Shown here piece by piece: positions 1-12,459 of a stretch of DNA of 64,000 bases (positions are counted from its first letter, which is position 1; each line of letters starts with the position of its first letter). Source of the DNA: Asterella californica (taxonomy: Eukaryota > Streptophyta > Marchantiopsida > Marchantiales > Aytoniaceae); the NCBI GenBank assembly GCA_036924285.1, contig JAYKYS010000007.1, positions 4,464,001-4,528,000 of the forward strand. Direction: 5' to 3'. The notes under the pieces are model-generated. The model did no database searches and was not told the DNA's origin. It worked only from the letters and a program-made list of their open reading frames with translations. Both the position numbers and the translations under genes were made by a program.

Positions 1-85
1 CCCTCCACGCTCGACAGAGAAAACTCCAGACAGACAATGTGCGTGGAGAAATTCGGAAAGCAAGGAGAACAATGTTGTATCTAGA

Positions 86-892
86 TCAGTGCCGGTCCTG
101 CAAACCGTCAATGATGTCTTCATTGTGAGTCTCCTTGTTCTTGCTTCCCTCTTCAAAGACATCGTCTGGCGAGAAGGATGGATAGTGAGCACAAACAAAG
201 CGAAACTGGAATGGGTCCAAAATAGAACATAAGTAGAGAAGTGAGCGTGCTCTGTACAAGCAAGCAACAGTGGATTCAAAAGTCTTGTCGGAACGTTTAA
301 ACAACACAAGGTACGAGAACATGCGATATCTACGATCTTGCAAGTACAAAGATAGACGATCAGACAAATAGGAGAAGAATCTGTATGAGCCAGACAGACT
401 ATATATCGGAGTATAATGTATGAGACAAGGAGAGCAAGTCTTGCTAATCCGCACGTAGTCGAACTTCATCAAGAACGGCACGAGTTCTCGACAAGAAGCC
501 ACTTCCAAATACGCATATGTGCGTGTTAGCTGAAGCTTGGTGTCAAAAAAGGATATCATATGCAGCTTCTTAGACAAATAAGAGAAACGGGGCATTGCAG
601 CAGAGAAGTGCAGAGACAACTTCTCTACATGTGGCGAGCTGCCACGCAGCTCGACATCCGAACATCGACTAGATGAGTCAACGACGTCCTCATCGACGTC
701 CTCTGCCGAATGTGTATCGTCCTCCAAACCATCCATATAGTCGGAACAATGAAACAGAGAACAAATCAAAGACTTATCCTGGTAGACACTGTGCACCCTG
801 TTGCACCGTGTCGAGACTATCCCATCGGTTTCCAGACCTCGACACGACCCCACGTCCATCTCGTCATGGCTGATTAACTTGGAAACCTGCAT
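86..892 (-). CDS. Unrecognised open frame, 268 residues
   Basis: An uninterrupted minus-strand frame starts at ATG 892 and stops near 86. I recognise no family. The N-terminal third is acidic and Ser/Cys-rich. The C-terminal half is rich in Tyr, Phe, Leu and Arg and repeats an FSYLS-like motif three times (FSYLSKKL, FFSYLSDRL, MFSYLVLF), which suggests internal duplication. There is no clear signal peptide or catalytic motif. The frame stays open upstream of the ATG but without another ATG. A frame this long is unlikely by chance at this base composition, so it may be a real gene, one exon of one, or a transposon frame. Neighbouring DNA at 1.0-1.4 kb is repetitive, which favours a mobile origin. 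No upstream promoter is obvious. Confidence 0.25.
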   Translation of the reverse strand: MQVSKLISHDEMDVGSCRGLETDGIVSTRCNRVHSVYQDKSLICSLFHCSDYMDGLEDDTHSAEDVDEDVVDSSSRCSDVELRGSSPHVEKLSLHFSAAMPRFSYLSKKLHMISFFDTKLQLTRTYAYLEVASCRELVPFLMKFDYVRISKTCSPCLIHYTPIYSLSGSYRFFSYLSDRLSLYLQDRRYRMFSYLVLFKRSDKTFESTVACLYRARSLLYLCSILDPFQFRFVCAHYPSFSPDDVFEEGSKNKETHNEDIIDGLQDRH

Positions 893-1004
893 GTTCTCAC
901 CCGCTTCTCCTGCGCAAACGCAAAGACACAGAGGTGAAACGAGCAGCCACAATCACATCCAGACACTTCCCGTACACTATTCTTCCGCATGTGCTAAACT
1001 CTCG

Positions 1005-1395
1005 TCTACGACTAGAGGAGAAAAACAAAGGAAAAAAGTACTACGCCTGCCTGCGGCAGGAATCAGAGCGGTCAAAGCGCGAACGAAGAAACGAAGGAAA
1101 AAAGTACTACAGTCTGTCCGCCGCAGCAAGAGAAACGCACGCCATCCGTCACATCTCCTTGGCCGCTTCTCCTGCGCGAACCACAAGAAGGAAGAAGAAA
1201 GAAATCACAAACTCCCACCCCGTGGCAGCAGTCACACGCCCAAACTGCGAACGAAAAGACGAGAATTCTCGCGCGGCGACAGCAATCAAAACCACAGAGA
1301 GCAGAAACGACCAAAATATCTGCAACACCAATCACACGGCCAAACCACGAATGAAAAAATGAGACGTCCCGTCTGCCGAAAACCATCTCCTCTCC
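1005..1395. repeat. Degenerate short tandem repeat
   Basis: A motif resembling GCGAACGAAAAAACGARGG followed by a pyrimidine/GCCGC tract recurs about four times, near 1021, 1081, 1248 and 1346. The spacing is irregular and sequence similarity is moderate. The open plus-strand frames here are probably a consequence of the repeats. Confidence 0.4.
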
Positions 1396-1508
1396 ATGCC
1401 GACATGAAGAAAGCTTTCCCTTCATGCGCGCGAAAGTCGTCAATCGTGCACCGCTGATCGTGCAATCGAACACCCCTACGAATACAAAATCTCGACAGAT
1501 CACGTACC

Positions 1509-1544
1509 ACACACAAACGAGAGAAAACGCTCTCGTTGCGTGTG
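1509..1544. repeat. Short inverted repeat
   Basis: Arms reading CACACAAACGAGAG and CTCTCGTTGCGTGTG are separated by about 6 bases, with a one-base bulge. It could form a hairpin. No function is implied. Confidence 0.4.
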
Positions 1545-1599
1545 CATTCACTCTCAAATGAAAGCTGACTACACACCCGCATAGCGAAACAAATAGCAC

Positions 1600-4500
1600 A
1601 AAAAATCAAGGCGCCTATCTATACTTAACTCGGGACTTCACGTCTACAATGACTACCCCGCCGGAGACGTTACACCAAACACCCCGTTACGCACTTACCG
1701 CCTTATCCTGCAGTTCTATTTTCCCTTCCTGAAACCCTCGCTTGTCATGTTCATCCAGTCACCCGTTTCGAACGTTTGGATGTATATTCATGTTGCTTAT
1801 TCACCTCATGATTTCCCAGTAGCATGCTGCGTCCGGGGGTGCATTATTTTCCAGACTGCTTAGGAGAAGAAGAACCGCTTTCCGATATTCTTTTTTTCTT
1901 CACACTTGTTCTATTCTTGCTTGTCATTTATCAAGACATCAGTCGCTGACTCCAAAATTTAAGGTTTATAGTCATGTCCCTTTTTCTCGTTCTCTTTTAC
2001 AGGTCTTTGTACTTTCCATGTATTATTCATTGTGGCTTGCGATGAGTCTGACTACTTTATCTTCCTGTATTTCTCCTCCTGAAGGAAGTCCTGACATGCA
2101 GGGTTGCTTGGGCTCGAACTCTACACTTACAACCTGTTAATGAGGACGATTTCCACTGTGTTAATTCAAACGTTTGTAAAAGTAGTGATTTTTTGACGCT
2201 ACGCACGAGTTCAGTCAGCGTCCGTCTCATTGCAGGGGCCCTAAAACCGTGCTGCACGCGTCGTCCGCGCCTGTGCATGGCCGAAATCCGAAGTCGAATT
2301 CGAATTACTCCATCGGTCTGAACGGCTATCTCTCGTCCGTGGCCCCCAACGTTAGTCCTGCTCCAGCCCGCGATAAAGAAGGCGTTCCCTTGCCGCCGAT
2401 AAAGAAGGCGCCTAAGTCGAGGATAAAAATAAACCGCCAACAGCCCCCCGCCAGCCAACCGGCACTCAAGAAAACAGCGAACAGTCCCTGCTTTCGCCGT
2501 TATCACGCATTTCCCACTTGGGGATGCTTATTCAATAAAACAAAGTTCCATTCTCAGGGTTTCGATATACAAATATACATACTTGCATTCTGTTTTGTAA
2601 TCAGAACAGAATATACGATGAAAGAAAAGAGAAGATGAATTTTATAAAATGAGAAAAACTGTTTCAGTCTAGTTTGGATAAGTTTTTCCCAGAGTCTCCA
2701 GAGTAACACTTATTTTCTTGAATTAAGTTTTTCTCAGCAAAATACCACTATACATTAGTGACCGGCAACCATATGAAAACTAAAATTGTGTTATCATTAT
2801 ACACAATACTGAGTTAACACTACATTACACGAGACCAAGTAGAGCCCACCAAATTTCGTCACTATGACCAGGTTATCACTAGATGTGGGACCCCTTTATA
2901 TCACTTTATAAGGTTCTACAGTAGATGCTATGTTATAAATTTGTCACATCTCCTCTAAATGGAACTTCATAATTTCCAAATATGAAAGTTCAAGATCTGA
3001 TACAGATATAATAAAAATACCATCAAGTATTGATAAAATCAACTGAATACAAAATATTTCAATCCAAAGTATGATCTCACGCCCATCATATATATCACTT
3101 GAATCATGTAGATTGGCATGAGAATCATTTTGATCTCAGCTAGCTATAGGATTAATATTATTTGGATACAACTTGAATAAATGAGATACTGTTCATTTCA
3201 CATCTAATGTATTCTCTTGACAGCTTGACTATCATGTTTATGTACAAAGTTTCTTACGAAATTTTAGTTTTTAACAAAGAGTATGTTTAACACTGATTAA
3301 TTCAAGACCCACCTCCGAGCCTGTGTATAGTAGACACCGCATATGTCAACATATCTTCACACCAGAAAACTTACATGATGGTAAGGCAGAAAGCTTGTCA
3401 ATGACTTTATCTTTGCAGTTAAAGAGGATCTCACAATAGTCTAATCTCATTCAGTGGTTTGGATATTTGGAATTAAGTTTTGAATTTTAATAGTTATTTT
3501 CTGTTGATTATATGAGTAAGTAAACATAAAATATTGGGTAGTAACTGATGACATTTTAAGACTTTAGTTTTCAAAATTATGAAATTCAGAATAGGAAAAA
3601 TTTTATTCTTAGATTTAGAAAATCAAATTTATTCTATAAATGTTAATACTCATTTGATCCACAACTGTTTCTCCAGAACAGAAAATAGTGGACCTCTGAG
3701 AAAAAACTATCAAAAGCAATGTAAAATCTTTCATAACAGAACCCCATTATATTAGAATCATCAGATATTTTTGGTATCTTTGTGGCAATCTTGATGTATT
3801 ACAGGCTATGCATTTGGATACTGTTTTGTACAGTCGTGAAGGAGAGTATGTACATTTCTGTTTTCTTGTCGTCAAAATCAAGAGTCAACTCCATTTACGA
3901 AACAAGTTATGGATAACTGTGAGAAAACCGGATTGTGCATGCTCTCCTTCTCTCATGAGCTCAAGAGTGGATTTCCAGCGCTCAGTACGTCAATTTCTAC
4001 TTCTCGAGTTACCTTTCTTCACCGGATTGTGCTGGCTGAACGAATGATGAATCAGGATGACATCGTCCCGGTAATCTAGGACCTGGGGTTGGGTTGGGGT
4101 GGATGGCATCACTGATCGATCCTCCTCAACTCACAGTCAAGCACGAGAGGAGTCGAGGACTGACGAGACTACTCCGCGCCTCGTATTGTACTCCATGTCC
4201 TTACGGTACAGGCCACGGGAGGGAAGGAGACCGCTCCTCTAGTGCCTTCCTTCTCGCTTACGGGCTCAATCATGTAGCTCGTCTCTCCCTTCCTACAGCA
4301 AGACAGGAAAATGGGGAATTTGTGGTTCAGATCAGCCATCCCTCGCTCGTGGATCGCCAGCAGTTTCTGGGCTGAAGGACGAAGTGATGCTATCAGTCAC
4401 GGAATGCAGGTAAGCCGGGCGGCCGTTCCCCTCCGCGTGTCCAGTCCCGCCGGTCGGCGGACTGGACATGTCACATGTCATAAACACTCCAAATCAGTGC

Positions 4501-7230
4501 TCGGGGGAGAAATTCTCGAGTTGCCGGTAAATATCTCACTGTAATAAGTAATAGCCGCTTGTATCCATTGGTAAAGGGTAGTTTGTCCGTTATATGTGAG
4601 TTTGCCGGTAAAAGTCCGGTTGGCTATAATTTCAACCCGTTTTTCCCCCAAAAGTCCCGGTTGATCTTCCCCGAACGCTGCCCCGAATCCCATCCCGCTT
4701 GGCTGGGAGCGGATTGCTTTTCACCCGCTCCCCCCTAACGATGCTGAACAGCTCGAGTGCCACTGCTACTCGAGCTCAATCAGGTTCGTTGGATACTACA
4801 GTACGACTCCTGTAGTAGTTGGGGTACAGCGAGAACGTCGCTGACTGGCCCGTGGTGATGGAAGTTCTACAGACTCTCGTTCGGTTTGCGTGCGTCTATC
4901 TCTCACAGATCTCACTAGACAGACTGGGCCAGACGGGGAGAAAGAAACGTTGAACATGTATTCTCCGGGTTTCTCTCCTTGATCCTAGGAACATGCAAGC
5001 AACTGGATCTGACTGATGCGGCAGAGGCCGAGGCAACGATCTCTCAACGCTCGATCCCAGTCGGTCCGACCCGCATTGCTCGGAGATAACGTACAGCCGA
5101 AGAGAGGTAAAGGGAGATGTCCAGAAGTGGATGTTGCAGAGCACTGGCCTCTACTCTGTCTTCAGCCGTTCGCCAACAGAATTCCGGAAGGCTGAGATGG
5201 ATCGAACGTCAGCAGCAGTCCCCTTAACGAGACTGTGAGGTACGCGCTAGTGGATGTCTTGATTCTTGAAGCAGACGAAATACAAAATGATCTTCTGCAT
5301 TAGGAGAATGGGTGCACGACGAAAACCTGAGCTGAAACTGTTCGGCTGGAACGGAGAAGCACAAGTGGGGAGCTAATTTTGGAAGGAACTCGTCCTACGG
5401 ACTAATAATACCCGACCTAGTCGATCGATGAACATTGATGTACGTATGCTGGAAAAATGTACTCTGTTTCGTTCCAAGGAGAAACTCTCGAGGCCCAGAT
5501 GACATCAGCACTGGCAGGAGTTTCTTCAGCCATGCAAACAAGCCACTGAAGTGTGTACATGTATGCGTGAAATGAACTGGCTCTGGATAGAAGAGACCCT
5601 CAACAAGACAATATCTCTCTAAATATCTCTGCTCGATACAATACTTATCGAACGGATAACGGCAGCCTCACGGCACTGCGACTGAAAGAATCATGATGCC
5701 GTTGTCCCCTTCGAACGTGAGTACTGTAATGTAGCCAATGCTCAGAGGGAGCACGCCCGCTGCACATGCATGTCAGAGGAGAGAGACGTGAGGGATCATC
5801 ACACGAGGAAAGGAGGGGACAAGTTAGAGAGATAGGTTGAGCACTGAGGCGTGGGGGTAGGAATAAAGCATCGGTCCACGACGTAGCGAGGCAGCGCAGA
5901 AGTAGACAAGACCAAAGCGACAAACCCGTAAGAGATTGTTACGTTCACAAGGAGAGGAGTCCTCGACTCTGTTGCAGAATCAAAGAAGATGGCCAATCTT
6001 GACACTTGAGGGAAGTGAAAGACTGAAGAAATCCAGCTCGACTCTAGCTAAGAGCTCTCCAGGAGAAGGAATCCAGTGTTAGAGGATTAGATACCCACGC
6101 CACTTCTAGGCATCGAGGAAAGTTTGGTGGATGATGGATATATATTCTGCAGGCTGATGTCGTCGAATGTTTGATCATATGCCGGCAAGAAAGAAGTGAA
6201 TGAATGACTGCAAATGAAAGGGGAAAAACAGAGGGCTGACGTATACGTAGAGCCTAGACTGACTAGACTTGATGGATGTTTTGATCCTGCCGTGGTTCTA
6301 GGAAGACGGACGAACTTTTGTTTGTTTTGTCCAGGAATCAGAAAGTTCTGTTCTGCAGGGTCGACAAGCTGCTAGACCTTGTCGTCGTTGTAGGCACCTT
6401 CGCTTGTCAACTAGCTAGCTATGAAACAGCCTGGATGTCTAATGAGGTCCAACTCGAGATCACCGACGTCCTTTTTGCTCATCTGACCTCACTTCTCCTC
6501 AGCTCATTGGCATGTCTCGACCTGGTCTCAGACTTGTCAGACCTGTCAAGTGGTGTACGTATTACGAAGGCCCAGCCAGCAGCAGCAGTGTCATCCAATT
6601 CAGTCTTCAGTTATTCTTCCTACAGCAGCCGTGCTGAATCCTAAGGTCACAACACCCTTCCAGTTTCTCATCAGTTCACGACAACGAGATTCATCGTACA
6701 TGCGGTGGTGCATGTCCTAGCCTTCTCCACAGATTTCTAGACGCAGGTTAGAAACCAGCCAGGAAAAGATTGGAAAGAATTACGGTATCATCACAGTAGA
6801 GGGAAGCGCTAGCGGGCGGGTATGAACGTATTGTTAGAACCCTTTCAGACAGTAAGCAGCTTTCCAGGTTATATGGGCAGTTGCGGAGAGGCAACTGTTC
6901 CTCACGCCTCGAGCCTTCTACTTGTGCTACTTTTTTCTGGTCTCTTACCCGATTTTCAGTAAACACTAGCTTTGCTTTCCTTCGCTTCACGCTCCTCCCA
7001 TCTTCTGCACGTCGTTGACTTCTAACACGTATCATCTGACCCGGGCCCTGATGGAATGCTGATGATTCACGCCTTTGCAACACCCATGTCCGTGAGGTGG
7101 TAAAAGAAAACTAAACCGAACATCATCATCTACGAACCCAGACTCAGACTCAACGCCTCGTACAGCAAGAAGTAGTGCGTCCTCCTCGAGTTCGTTATGA
7201 TTGAGAATTATACCAGATCTGCTACATATA
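1600..7230. other. Gene-free stretch, no supported gene
   Basis: 2.6-3.8 kb is AT-rich with stops in all frames. 3.9-7.2 kb is of mixed composition with only short unrelated frames. Frames of about 130-150 codons overlap on opposite strands at 2057-2638 and match no family I recognise. I see no tRNA, rRNA or clear transposon ends. Confidence 0.5.
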
Positions 7231-7373
7231 TCTAGATCATCGAAGTCCACCAGCAATGGACAGGGCGGAGCTTCGTTCATCTTCTTGTGTGTGCTGTTAT
7301 GATCTAGATCATCGAAGTTTCTCCACCAGCAATGGACAGGGCGGACCTTCTTTCATCTTTTTGTGTGCTGTTA
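7231..7373. repeat. Two-copy tandem duplication, about 72 bp
   Basis: Two adjacent copies begin TCTAGATCATCGAAG at 7231 and 7303. Both contain CCACCAGCAATGGACAGGGC and end in TGTGCTGTTATGATC. They differ by a few substitutions and small indels. Confidence 0.8.
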
Positions 7374-9061
7374 TGATCCAAGGCATTGATCAACAGTACT
7401 CAACCTTTGACGAATCCAGTGTCGATCATGCGAACCATCTTTCAGAGAATGTACGTCCTCACCAACGTAAACGTCTGCCCGGAATCACAGGAATCGGGAC
7501 TGCGCTATTCCTACTGCGAATGATCACGATGAATCGTTGATCATTAAGAGAAGAAGGTGTTTCTGAATGAGACTGAGTTCTTGTCGACGTGGGAAGTAGA
7601 GGAGAGATCGAGATGTATCTGGGGGTACCACGATGCCACGGGAACCTGGCCATGACGCCTGTGGAATTTACAAAAGACTTTAGAGTAGATCGGAGGTCTC
7701 TGCGGCCCAGTAATCAATCCCTCAGGATACGTCACAAATGAAACTACATCTTCTGTGGCCCACTACTACTTGCTAGCAGCCTTAGCTTCTTCAGTAGCAT
7801 CTTTTCACATTAAAACACATTTTGCTGGTGAGTGGAGGGTTGTCAAGATTCAGAAGGTAACACACAACTGCAAGCAAAAGATCTCAACTCCATAATTTAT
7901 CCTCAGGAAGAGTTAACACCAACATGCATGCGTGCAGAGTAGGCCCTAACCTCCTTCTGTTCTTTCGATCCGTCTTCCAGGGACCAATTCAAGAGAACTC
8001 TGTCCCTTGGTATTATTCGGTGCGGCAGCATCCGATCCATTCTCTCCCTCTCTGTCTCCATGCACATGCTTCTCAAGAATCTACAGCTGAGCATATGGAT
8101 GTCACAGTAGCTTCCACAAAGCACAAACTTGAAGAAACTTTATGGGGAGTAAAGGAAAAAGTTGAAGAGGTGACAGGTTCAAATCCTCCAAATGCGTCAA
8201 ATAGGGCAATAATGATACTCGATTCTATCAAGGTCTTTTGTACCTCACACCGCACACGACAGGTCTAGACTGGTGGGTGAACTATAACTACGATTATGTG
8301 GTATCATGTCAACCTTACGATATATTTTAGCAGTTCATTCCGCTGCAGGAAAGAAGCTCCGAATAAAATATGCAACCAAAGTGCACAAATGCCAGAAAGG
8401 AGTAGAGTACAAGCGAGAAAGGCGAGAGAGAACTCTAGTGGGTTGTTTTAGTTCAGGATCATCTAATTACTCGAGACTAAACTAATTCTTTACCGTTGGT
8501 AGTTATTGATCATTCCATAAGTGTAAAGTTATACGGACTAATCTAGGAGAAAAACACATCTTACATATGAATATTGATCTTTTACATACATGCTGGAAGT
8601 GCTGGAGAAAATTCGTAATATATGCTCCAGAGTAAAATTCTATAAGCGATTGCATGTCCAGTAAGAGAAAATATATTATGGAAGGTTTAGTTTATCATCT
8701 AACCCTTCCTGTAAGAAGAAGAATTAAGAGATAAATTAAACACCTTGCATATTTTCCTCCATCCGAAGATAAAAGAAGGTGAAATATGTAAGGAAGATCA
8801 TATTAAGCTGGTGATACACCAAAACCGAGAAGAAGCGAAACTCAGAGTGAAAATTGTAAGATGATGTGAATCTGTCTAACAATGTTAAGTACATGACACA
8901 TTAAGTGATGATTAATGATTGATAATGATTGATGATTCTCTTCCATCAATTAGAGTAGCAGAAGAGTCTTGGTACTGTAAGAGCAGCGAGAAACAAAATA
9001 AAAAATAAAAACAGCAGCGAGAACTTATCTTTTCTTATATATAGGAATTTTCTTATAGTAT
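7374..9061. other. Gene-free stretch
   Basis: Short frames only, with AT-rich sequence from about 8.3 kb on. It lies downstream of the minus-strand gag relic, where protease and polymerase would be expected. I find no copia pol motif and no second LTR here. Confidence 0.45.
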
Positions 9062-9938
9062 TTATTTCATCAGTACTCGCCTAGTGTTGTTGTTGTTGTT
9101 GCGCTGGCGATTCTTCTGGTTGCGGTTCTTCTGATTTCCACCTTGTTGCTGAGGTTGATTGGGCGGAGCGCTGCTGCTTGAAGCTTGATTTGGCCAATTC
9201 TGGACACGATGTCCAGTTAAATTGCACCCGAAGCACTGAATGTTAGAATCTGGTGTCCGCTTCTTAGAACGGTTGCCGTTCTTGCCTTGCTTGGGTGGTT
9301 GCCTCTTTCCTGCAAACAATGCGGTTGAAGGTTCATGCTGCATTCTTTGACAAAAAATTTCTTCGGTGAGAAGAAACGAGATGAGATCTTGCAACGTCAA
9401 GTTGGTGTTGCATCTCATCACTTGTAGGAACATTTGGTAGCTGTCTGGCATGCTACCCATGAGTCTGAGCAGCTGCTCTTGTGCTCCTACTTGTACGCCT
9501 GCAGACGCCAGCTGCTCGACAATCGACTTGAAAGTGTTTACATGCGATGTGACTGTGTCGTTCGTCTTCATCTTGAGAGTTCGCAGCTTTTCTTTCAAGT
9601 GCATCTGGGTCACTGTGTCTTGCGCGGCAAAGTTAGAAGTCAATGTGTTCCAAGCTTCTGTTGCCGAGCGGCAAGAAATAATGTGACCCATAACAGTGTC
9701 TCGCAACACTGATTTATTGCCGTCAAAGCATTCTTGCTCTGACGATCCCACTCCGCAATGCTACCTGGTTCGGTGGCAGGTAGGGGGTTAGCGGCAGTGG
9801 CTACTGGTCGAGCTCACTACCATCAACAATTCCGAGAACGCCTTCAGCGTCTAATTGGAGTTTCATCTTGTGTTTCCAGTACGTGAAGTACGTCCCATCG
9901 AACTTTGCCTAGCCTTTAGTGCTGAACGTGTTCGTCAT
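9062..9938 (-). pseudogene. Ty1-copia gag polyprotein relic (UBN2-type)
   Basis: The best start is ATG 9938, giving MTNTFSTKG, a stop, then AKFDGTYFTYWKHKMKLQL, which is the usual copia gag opening (F-x-G-x-NY-x-W). A second stop and a frameshift follow near 9750-9810. The frame is then open from about 9751 to the stop at 9062. That part holds the gag capsid-like region (AWNTL, LRTLKM, HVNTFKSIVEQLASAG, LLRLMGSMPDSY, LTLQDLISFLLTEE). The nucleocapsid knuckle is CFGCNLTGHRVQNW, in which the fourth zinc ligand (Cys) is Trp. The tail is Gln/Asn/Arg-rich. Gag normally packages element RNA into virus-like particles. No protease or polymerase follows, so this is a gag-only relic or a truncated element. 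It lies about 170 bp from a primer binding site and LTR in the same orientation. Confidence 0.85.
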
Positions 9939-10104
9939 CGCAGATTTATCGCTGAACTACTGAGGTTCTATTGAGCGCTGCGATCGTCTAAGCGAGAAGT
10001 GTCCTTCGCGCTTTAGCAATCAAGGCGTCCCCTGATTGCTCCTTCATCTGTGCCTAGGTCTACCTGAAGCCTACGTTATTGTGCTGGGAAAATAACAACC
10101 CGTA

Positions 10105-10116
10105 GCTCTGATACCA
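10105..10116 (-). other. Primer binding site of minus-strand copia element
   Basis: On the minus strand the 12 bases read TGGTATCAGAGC, the standard plant Ty1-copia primer site complementary to the 3' end of initiator-Met tRNA. It sits immediately after the LTR and before gag, as expected. Confidence 0.85.
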
Positions 10117-10321
10117 TATAGGAAAAGGAGAGAGAAGATCAATGTGAGAGACCAAGTATGAGTAAGCTTGTTTACTGAAATGAATAATGAGGTAGGAGGC
10201 CCAAAGGTCAGGTACTTATACTTTGGTACAAGGGCAGGCAAAGCCTGCGAAAGGGCATGAGCCCAAATAGTCTAAACTAGTTGTTGTACTTTACGTTCAT
10301 ACTGTACAGTCAGTTCTAACA
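10117..10321 (-). repeat. 5' LTR of minus-strand copia element (approximate)
   Basis: On the minus strand the region begins TGTTAGAACTGACTGTACAG at 10321 and runs to the primer site, about 205 bp, a typical short copia LTR. The inner end reads CCTATA rather than the usual CA. No matching 3' LTR is visible below 9062, so the boundary rests on the TG start and the primer site only. Confidence 0.6.
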
Positions 10322-11049
10322 TTCTACTGAAATAGACATATACTCATACGTCGAAAGTGAAAGTTAAATCGAAACAAGAAGAAAGATCGATACCAACAGC
10401 AGCTACTAAAATGTCATACGGACAGAGACAAGCAATTTTCACATTCAGCAATGAGCAAGTTACATTTTAGTCTGATGAAATGAAGACTGAAGCTATTGAA
10501 TTTATCCCAAGATGAACAGCTGCATTAATCAATGTGTAACAACTTGAAATAATATAATATATGTTTGAAGCAATATAAGTCATTGTCACGATGCAACCAT
10601 CAAAGAAAATACTTTAGGTACTAGGATGGAACTTTTGGAAAACTGCTACATGAACAATGTGCAACGAATAAATATTTCAAGTAAAGGAAAAATTCTGCTT
10701 AATCTTAAGAAATTATAATTGTAAATTAATTAAATAATAGTTTAAAGCAAATAAAATCATTCTCATGATGCACAAATTTAAAAACATTTTGCTTCATCGT
10801 ATCATATTAATCGACAAATCTATCCATTGAGTACATTTTCTTTTATTGCTCTTTCTAACATAGCAAGAGCTATTTCTCCAACTTTCTATGGGATTTTCAT
10901 CTTGATAGATGATTTACTCCTTGATTTCCAAGAATGCACGAACGCGTTTGCTTCAATCCAATCTCCACCATCAAACTAACATCATTCTTCCAACTCAAAC
11001 GATATTGAGAGATATGAAAATGGTTTACAAAAATATTATGAGTGCGACG
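10322..11049. other. AT-rich gene-free stretch
   Basis: No frame of note. The sequence is AT-rich with frequent stops. I see nothing I can name. Confidence 0.5.
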
Positions 11050-11360
11050 TCACCACTCCGCAAGCACTTTATTCGAGTTTGATGATCCATCCTCTTGATC
11101 CACAATTATCTTAACATTGATCAACCATAAACAATCTTGTACAGCAAAATCAGAAGAGGGACGGATGAGTACCAGGGGACCCTCTTTGATATCAAGAAGG
11201 GGTGCAAAGTTTTGATGTTCTCTTGCATCTTCATTTCCAACAAATATTTCATTGTCTCTCAGCAATCTCTTCTACCACCTCTTGACGTAAGATGTAGTCT
11301 TCTGTATGAATTTAAGTTCACTCATCCATGTTGGGAGGTTTATAACCTATTCCATGATTA
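11050..11360 (-). pseudogene. Possible C-terminal remnant of a transposase-like gene
   Basis: The minus-strand frame at 11050-11265 reads FAPLLDIKEGPLVLIRPSSD and then a WLINVKI segment. From memory this resembles the C-terminal region (LxxIKxxDFVxIRPS...FWLGKVL) of the same uncharacterised transposase-like family seen at 13.5-14.5 kb. It has the same orientation and lies on the far side of the copia insertion at 11570, so it may be the severed 3' end of that gene. Frames further upstream are broken. This is inference from short motifs only. Confidence 0.3.
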
Positions 11361-11569
11361 GTAGAAGATCAAAGCTCTTCTTTCAGTATTAACCTGTCAT
11401 TTGTATCCCAACCACTTTCAAATAATGCACATATCTCTTCTCAAAATGCAATCAATACATTATCAATTTGATAAAAATTGTCATTCTTGTCGTTCGTGCT
11501 TTGAATTTACCTCAAGTATTTGATGTAACTCTTGATGTAACACGTTATCTCAATGTTTGACTTTGGTAT

Positions 11570-11799
11570 TGTTGATATAGTCCCAAGCTCTAGTAGATCG
11601 ACGACTAACATTAGCCGGAGTGGTTAGGGTAGTTACATACAGTTAGTTAGAAGACTAATCCACCATTAAGGTTTCTTTTGTACTCCCCCCACTATATATA
11701 CATGGAGAGACAATGCCTATCATATCTCATTCTTATTTTACTTTCTTGTCTACTCGCTCTCTTTTCTTAGAGTGTCCTCGAAGTATCGATCTTTCTACA
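11570..11799 (+). repeat. 5' LTR of plus-strand copia element
   Basis: It begins TGTTGATATAGTCCC and ends TTTCTACA, so it has TG...CA ends and is 230 bp long. An ACTATATATACATGG stretch near 11690 could be the TATA box. The five bases before it are GGTAT. No second copy was found to confirm the ends. Confidence 0.65.
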
Positions 11800-11815
11800 T
11801 GATATCAGAACTGTA
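11800..11815 (+). other. Degenerate primer binding site
   Basis: TGATATCAGAACTGTA directly abuts the LTR and resembles the copia consensus TGGTATCAGAGC, with two changes in the core. Confidence 0.6.
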
Positions 11816-12459
11816 GAGAGAGTGTGTCCTTTGCTAATGAGCAAGATGGAGTTTGTGCATGGAGAAGTACAGGAGAGAGCAGCTGGAGTTGTGTCTTATG
11901 TCGAGCACTATCCTGCTGATGCTTTCGAGTGAGGCGAAATCGTTTCTTTCACCACCAGAAACTTTAAATGCAATTTCAGAAACATAGACGATTTTTTCTC
12001 ACTGATATCTGTCGATCAACTTTATAAAGACTGTCTTTTTCAGAAGGTGCGAATTGTGTACTCGATCAAGTTTCAACCGGTTTGGAGATTTCCAGCGGCA
12101 GATTTTCAATTGGATCTTTTTCGACCAAAATGAAACTTTTAGGACTTGAGTCAAAAAGAAATAATGGTCCACCCTTAACACTTTGGAAAATTTGCAAAAT
12201 TTCAAGGTACCCTCCATTTCTGACCTCATTTGATCCAGTTTTGATATTTCTTGGTATGTTTTGTCGACGTTTCTGTCGTATTTTGTACACCTACAATTGT
12301 AGACAAGTTCTTTCTTCCTTCTCGCTGCAAGAGGAGTTCACGGAGTTATCTTGTTGTGACTTATGACAATTATTGATCTCGCAGTGTGGGTAGACGAGTT
12401 TCGTGGAGGTTCTATGAGGTTTTCTGCGTACAAAACAGAGCAATTTATACATTGCAGTT

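Noticed and set aside
2057..2638. Opposed frames of 129 and 149 codons
   Set aside because: Arg-rich, no family features, overlapping on both strands. Not supported as genes.
8173..8190. GGTTCAAATCC resembling a tRNA T-arm/B box
   Set aside because: No A box, acceptor stem or anticodon arm could be fitted around it.
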